From: Dyadobacter sandarakinus
GTDB lineage: Bacteria > Bacteroidota > Bacteroidia > Cytophagales > Spirosomataceae
Reading direction: 5' to 3'
Length of the DNA: 64,000 nt
NCBI RefSeq assembly: GCF_016894445.1
Contig: NZ_CP056775.1
Coordinates: 1,118,001 to 1,182,000, forward strand
In this document: positions 59,650 to 64,000 of the stretch, in pieces
How the letters are laid out: every line of letters starts with the position of its first letter
How positions within the stretch are numbered: the first letter of the stretch is position 1
Notes under the pieces: model-generated
The model's database searches: none
Told to the model about the DNA's origin: nothing
Seen by the model: the letters and a program-made list of their open reading frames with translations, nothing else
Translations under genes and position numbers: made by a program

Positions 59650-61056
59650 ATGAAACGCCATTCTATTTTTCTAATAGTACCTGTTTTGCTGCTACTGGCA
59701 GTACCCGCATTTTCGCAAAAAACAAAACAGCCCAACTTCATCATTATCCTGGCCGACGATCTGGGTTACGGTGACCTCGGCATTTACGGTCACCCCACAA
59801 TACGCACGCCAAACCTCGACAAGATGGCTCTCGAAGGTACGCGGTTTACACAGTTTTACGTAGCGGCGAATGTGTGCTCACCCAGCCGTGCTGCCTTGCT
59901 GACAGGCCGGCTGCCGGTGCGAAATGGCGTGTTTGGCACCAGTGCGGCCAATAAGGTGTTTTTTACCAATTCCACGAGCGGGCTGCCCAAGCGGGAGACT
60001 ACCCTGGCCAAAGCCCTGAAAGGCCGCGGATATCAGACTGCGATTGTAGGAAAGTGGCACCTGGGCTCGCTTCCCGAGTTTTTGCCTACCCAATATGGAT
60101 TCGATGCCTACTTCGGCATCCCGTATTCCAATGATATGGGCAGAGAGTCGTTCCGGACCGATGCGGATGGAAAGCCCGTGATCGCCAACAATCCCCGGTT
60201 GCCTTTGTACCGCAACACAGAGGTGGTCGAAACCGAGCCCGACCAGAACCTGCTTACCAAAAGATTTACTTCGGAAGTGACGGACCTGATCACTAAAAAT
60301 CGCAGCAAGCCCTTTTTCATTTACTATGCCAGTCCGTTTCCGCACGTGCCACTGCATGCCTCGCCCGATTTTGCGGGCAAAAGCAAGCGGGGAATTTACG
60401 GGGATGTGGTGGAAGAGCTGGACTGGAGTGTGGGGCAGATTTTGAACAAACTGAAAGAACTTAAACTGGACAAAAATACATTTGTGGTGTTCCTGAGCGA
60501 CAACGGGCCCTGGCTCATGAAGTCTCTGATCGATGAAAACGGAGGTTCGGCAGGCTTGCTGTACGAGGCAAAAGGGTCAACCTACGAGGGCGGCATGCGC
60601 GTGCCGGCCATTGCCTGGATGCCCGGAACGGTCAAAACTCAGGTTTCTTCCGCAGTTGCAACTTCAATGGATCTGTATCCGACGATCCTCAAATGGGCCG
60701 GGGCGGCAGCGCCGGCAGATACCCCGCTGGATGGAAACGACATCACCGGCATCTTCACAGGAAGCGCGGATAAGGTCACGGATATCGTGTATTATTATGA
60801 AAACAATGACTTGTATGCGATCCGGAAAGGACCCTACAAGCTGCATTTCAAAACCAATGCATCCTACTCGCAAAAGCCTGCTGCGGTGCATAATCCGCCG
60901 CTGCTGTACAACCTGGAACACGATCCTTCCGAAAAGTTTGAGATCGGCAGAAAGTACCCGCAGGTGATCGAAGAACTGACCGCAGCTTCCAAAAAGCACC
61001 TCGAAAGCGTCAAACCGGTAGATGCCGAGCTGGACAAGCGGGAGGCTAAGCAATAA
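59650..61056 (+). CDS. Sulfatase, Cys-type, second (468 aa)
   Basis: A second exported sulfatase of the S1 family. Signal peptide 1-23 (ends A-F-S-Q) from the ATG at 59650; another start three codons earlier is possible. Activation motif C76-S-P-S-R, Asp36-Asp37 in A-D-D-L-G-Y, and the substrate-region motifs K-W-H-L-G and D-N-G-P are visible. Different from the first in length and motif, so it likely removes a sulfate at another position. It follows the first gene by 24 bases in the same transcript. Confidence 0.93.
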   Translation: MKRHSIFLIVPVLLLLAVPAFSQKTKQPNFIIILADDLGYGDLGIYGHPTIRTPNLDKMALEGTRFTQFYVAANVCSPSRAALLTGRLPVRNGVFGTSAANKVFFTNSTSGLPKRETTLAKALKGRGYQTAIVGKWHLGSLPEFLPTQYGFDAYFGIPYSNDMGRESFRTDADGKPVIANNPRLPLYRNTEVVETEPDQNLLTKRFTSEVTDLITKNRSKPFFIYYASPFPHVPLHASPDFAGKSKRGIYGDVVEELDWSVGQILNKLKELKLDKNTFVVFLSDNGPWLMKSLIDENGGSAGLLYEAKGSTYEGGMRVPAIAWMPGTVKTQVSSAVATSMDLYPTILKWAGAAAPADTPLDGNDITGIFTGSADKVTDIVYYYENNDLYAIRKGPYKLHFKTNASYSQKPAAVHNPPLLYNLEHDPSEKFEIGRKYPQVIEELTAASKKHLESVKPVDAELDKREAKQ

Positions 61057-61207
61057 GCTGGCGATACAGAAATCTGATGATGATTTATCCCTGTTCAAAC
61101 CGATATGTTTGCCATGCGCAGGTAATTAGTTGGAGTATAGCCTCACATCCTTTAATTTTCTGGAAGTTAGAAATCGGGAAGTGATAAAAGGCTAAGTTTT
61201 TTGCGCC

Positions 61208-64000
61208 ATGCGAAGTTGGGTCAGGTGTATTTGGTTGGTTTTGGCGGGTGTGCTGGGATGGGTGGAGGAAGGTATGGCTCAATCCGGAGAATACCAGTTT
61301 GCCCGCTACAACACCGAGCGCGGCCTTTCGCACAATCAGGTCAATTGCTTTCTGAAAGACAGCCGGGGATTTGTCTGGATCGGCACCGCCAATGGGCTCA
61401 ACCGGTTTGACGGCTATAATTTCCGTGTTTTTAAACACGTTCAGGGCGACTCCGCCACTATTTCGGCTCATCAGATCAACGCGATCTTTGAGGATCCCCA
61501 GGGTTTCATCTGGATCAGGACGCAGCTGGGCTTTGATGTATACGACCCAATTACCGAGCGCATTGAGCACAACCCCGACCAGGCTGCGAAAAGGCTGGGC
61601 CTGCCGGATGCTGATTTCAGCCGCATTATAAAAACGCGCACCGGTGACTACTGGATTAACCATAACCGCCTCGGGCTGCTGAAATTTCTGACCCGGTCAA
61701 AAAAACTCGTCAAGGTTAAATTCACCCCTTCCGAAGATTCTTTTGGCACTTCCAAACGTCTGATCTCGGATTTTGACGAGGACGCACAGGGAAATCTCTG
61801 GGTAGTTTGCGACGAAGGTTTCCTGGCCAGGGTAAATGCAGGTTCCCACCAGGTTGACGTGCAGAGTGCATTGCTGCAAAACCGGAACAAGGGAAACTTG
61901 TCCAATCATAAAGTATTTGTCGATGATGACGGCGAGCCGTGGGTATACGGCGTCAAAGCGGCCTGGGGAGCTTTTTACTTTGATTTCAAAAACAATGCAT
62001 TGCGGGTGGCCAATACAGCCGGGCCCGACTTCCGGCTGAGCAACAACACCGTAAGTGCAATCGTATCCGGCCCCGACGGGCGCATCTGGCTCGGCACCGA
62101 TCATGGGGGAATCAATGTGCTGGATAAAAAAAGCAAGACGGTGTCCACGCTACTTTTTAACTCCGGCGATCCGAGGACAATCAGTCAGAACAGCATACTG
62201 GCCTTGTACAAGGACCCCACAGGCATGATTTGGGCCGGTACGTTCAAACAGGGGTTTTGCAGCTACCATAAGAATATTTTCAAATTTTCACTCATCCGGC
62301 ATTCTCCCGAAAATCCGCGCAGCGTCCCGTTTAATGATGTCAATATGTTTGCCGAGGACCGGAAAGGGAACCTGTGGCTGGGTATGAACGGCGGCGGGCT
62401 CGTCTACTACGATCGCACGAACAACAGTTTCCGCCAGTACCGAAATGTGCCGGGCGATCCTAAAAGTCTGAGCAACAATGTGATTGTCAGTCTGTTTCTG
62501 GATAAAAGCAATGTGCTCTGGATCGGGACCTACTTTGGCGGTCTGAACAGCTTTGACGGAAAAACCTTCACCCGGTACCTGCATAATCCCGCAGATTCCA
62601 CAAGCCTGATCGACGACCGCGTATGGGAGATATTCGAAGATTCGCAGGAACGATTGTGGGTAGGTACGCTGGCCGATGGTCTGGATTTGTTTGACCGGAA
62701 GAAAAAAACCTTCCGCCACTACCGCCGGCTGGCGCCCAATTCTGTCAGCTCCGATTACATTTCGGCCCTGCTCGAAGACCGGTATGGGAACCTGTGGATC
62801 GGCACGGCAAATGGTATTGACGTGTTGATGCAAAAAACGGGTCGGTTTGTACATTATGCTTATAAAGCAGGCAACCCGGGCAGCCTGAGCAGCGATGCAG
62901 TGACCTCGCTGGCCCAGGACCGATTCGGTAACATCTGGATCGGTACCGCCGAAGGCCTCAACCGCTACGACAGCCAAACCAATGCATTTGTATCCTATGG
63001 TACACGCCAGGGCCTGCCCGATAATTCAATCCTGTCGGTAGCCGTCGACGACATGCAGAACCTGTGGCTCGGCACATCCAAGGGGCTTGTCAGTATTGCC
63101 GTCAGCCGGCGTGCTGCGGGCATACCGGCCGCATTCCAGGTGCGCACATTCAATGAAGTGGACGGTTTGCAGGGGAGGGGCTTCAATGAAAATGCGGCCT
63201 TGCGGCTTCGCTCGGGTGAAATGGTGTTTGGCGGAGCGGATGGATTCTCCATTTTTGATCCGGAGCAAATTACCAATGAAGGGCTTTCGGGTAAGGTAAT
63301 GCTCACTGACTTTCAGGTTTTTAATAAGAGTGTACAGCCCGGCGAGTTGTTCGACGGAGCGGAGGTGCTTCCTAAATCCATTTCCCTGACCGACCGCATC
63401 GACCTGCAATACAGCCAGAATGTATTTACCATTGAGTTTGCGGCCCTCAATTTTCTTCATCCTGAAAAAAACCACTACCTGTACACGCTCGAAGGTTTCA
63501 ACGGACAATGGTTTGAAGCGGACAATACCCGCAGGGTGACCTACACCAACCTCGATCCCGGTACTTACACATTCAGAGTCAAAATGAAAGAGGGCGGCCA
63601 GGCGACTGAGCGCAGCCTGCTAGTGGTAATCGAGCCGCCTTTCTGGCGTACGCCCTGGGCTTATCTGCTGTATTTTCTGATCATTTCCGGTGCGCTGATG
63701 GTTGCACGCTGGATTTTGATTGAGCGTGAGCGCATGAACTTCCGGCTGGAACAGGAGCGCCGGTATGCGCAGCAGATGCATGAGCTGGATATGATGAAAA
63801 TCAAGTTTTTTACCAACGTGAGCCATGAATTCCGTACACCGCTTACGCTCATGCTCACTCCGCTGGAAAACCTGCTGAAAAACATCCGTTCCGACCATGC
63901 CGTGCACCGGCAGCTTTCACTCGTGCACCGCAATGCGCAGCGTCTTTTCAACCTGGTGACGCAGATGCTCGATTTTAAAAAGCTGGAAGTGGAGGAAACT
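61208..64000 (+). CDS. Hybrid two-component system sensor, 3' end missing (931 codons seen)
   Basis: A one-protein sensor and regulator of the HTCS class that controls PULs. The signal peptide (about 1-25) is followed by many two-component propeller repeats (residues about 30-730, e.g. G-F-V-W-I-G-T-A-N-G-L-N-R-F-D-G), a Y-Y-Y domain (about 735-810), one membrane helix (817-839) and HisKA with H873 in S-H-E-F-R-T-P. HATPase, receiver and AraC DNA-binding parts should follow beyond the window. It is 151 bases after the second sulfatase on the same strand and is the likely sensor of the sulfated glycan imported by the SusC/D pair. Confidence 0.93.
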   Translation, partial: MRSWVRCIWLVLAGVLGWVEEGMAQSGEYQFARYNTERGLSHNQVNCFLKDSRGFVWIGTANGLNRFDGYNFRVFKHVQGDSATISAHQINAIFEDPQGFIWIRTQLGFDVYDPITERIEHNPDQAAKRLGLPDADFSRIIKTRTGDYWINHNRLGLLKFLTRSKKLVKVKFTPSEDSFGTSKRLISDFDEDAQGNLWVVCDEGFLARVNAGSHQVDVQSALLQNRNKGNLSNHKVFVDDDGEPWVYGVKAAWGAFYFDFKNNALRVANTAGPDFRLSNNTVSAIVSGPDGRIWLGTDHGGINVLDKKSKTVSTLLFNSGDPRTISQNSILALYKDPTGMIWAGTFKQGFCSYHKNIFKFSLIRHSPENPRSVPFNDVNMFAEDRKGNLWLGMNGGGLVYYDRTNNSFRQYRNVPGDPKSLSNNVIVSLFLDKSNVLWIGTYFGGLNSFDGKTFTRYLHNPADSTSLIDDRVWEIFEDSQERLWVGTLADGLDLFDRKKKTFRHYRRLAPNSVSSDYISALLEDRYGNLWIGTANGIDVLMQKTGRFVHYAYKAGNPGSLSSDAVTSLAQDRFGNIWIGTAEGLNRYDSQTNAFVSYGTRQGLPDNSILSVAVDDMQNLWLGTSKGLVSIAVSRRAAGIPAAFQVRTFNEVDGLQGRGFNENAALRLRSGEMVFGGADGFSIFDPEQITNEGLSGKVMLTDFQVFNKSVQPGELFDGAEVLPKSISLTDRIDLQYSQNVFTIEFAALNFLHPEKNHYLYTLEGFNGQWFEADNTRRVTYTNLDPGTYTFRVKMKEGGQATERSLLVVIEPPFWRTPWAYLLYFLIISGALMVARWILIERERMNFRLEQERRYAQQMHELDMMKIKFFTNVSHEFRTPLTLMLTPLENLLKNIRSDHAVHRQLSLVHRNAQRLFNLVTQMLDFKKLEVEET

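Overview
The window looks like chromosome from a glycan-degrading Bacteroidota bacterium, most likely a Dyadobacter-like member of the Cytophagales (inferred from gene content; no marker gene such as rRNA is present). The signs are two SusC/SusD pairs, a hybrid two-component regulator, many exported glycoside hydrolases, FG-GAP and YVTN propeller proteins, and promoters of the Bacteroidota type (TTG, 19-20 bases, TAnnTTTG). Genes are dense and mostly moderately GC-rich. I see no tRNA, rRNA, CRISPR array, transposase or phage module.

Layout. 1-3.0 kb: three unrecognised minus-strand genes without signal peptides, one with an LGFP-like motif. 3.5-6 kb: a lipoprotein joining a YVTN propeller to a phosphoesterase. 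6.3-7.6 kb: an AmpG-like MFS permease with no normal start codon. 7.6-8.3 kb: a small membrane protein and XRE regulator. 8.5-10.9 kb: a BlaI/BlaR1-type pair with a palindromic operator. 11-13.5 kb: a CZB-PAS sensor kinase. 14.4-38.5 kb: a large xylan-type polysaccharide utilisation locus (PUL). It holds SusC, SusD, an FG-GAP/UnbV protein, three GH43, a Gfo/Idh/MocA oxidoreductase, GH95, an exported VOC protein, a two-domain esterase, GH10, an SDR, an AraC regulator and GH39. A three-copy palindromic repeat array lies between the esterase and GH10. 38.5-44.1 kb: small housekeeping and stress genes (cupin, MsrA-like, AraC, SDR, outer membrane protein). 44.3-48.4 kb: a response regulator followed by kaiC, two kaiB genes and a PAS histidine kinase, tightly coupled. 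48.7-53.3 kb: OmpA, PRC-barrel, GH2, cold shock protein and a lipid A-type acyltransferase. 53.5-64 kb: a second PUL with SusC, SusD, two Cys-type sulfatases and a hybrid two-component sensor cut by the window end.

How they work together. The first PUL fits capture and import of a decorated heteroxylan. GH10 and GH39 act on the backbone, GH43 enzymes remove arabinose or xylose, the esterase removes feruloyl or acetyl groups, and GH95 removes L-fucose or L-galactose. The second PUL should handle a sulfated glycan; its hydrolases are probably beyond the right edge. The most unusual items are the kaiC-kaiB-kaiB-kinase operon, a perfect terminator-like hairpin inside the first codons of the first sulfatase, and the repeat array inside the xylan locus.
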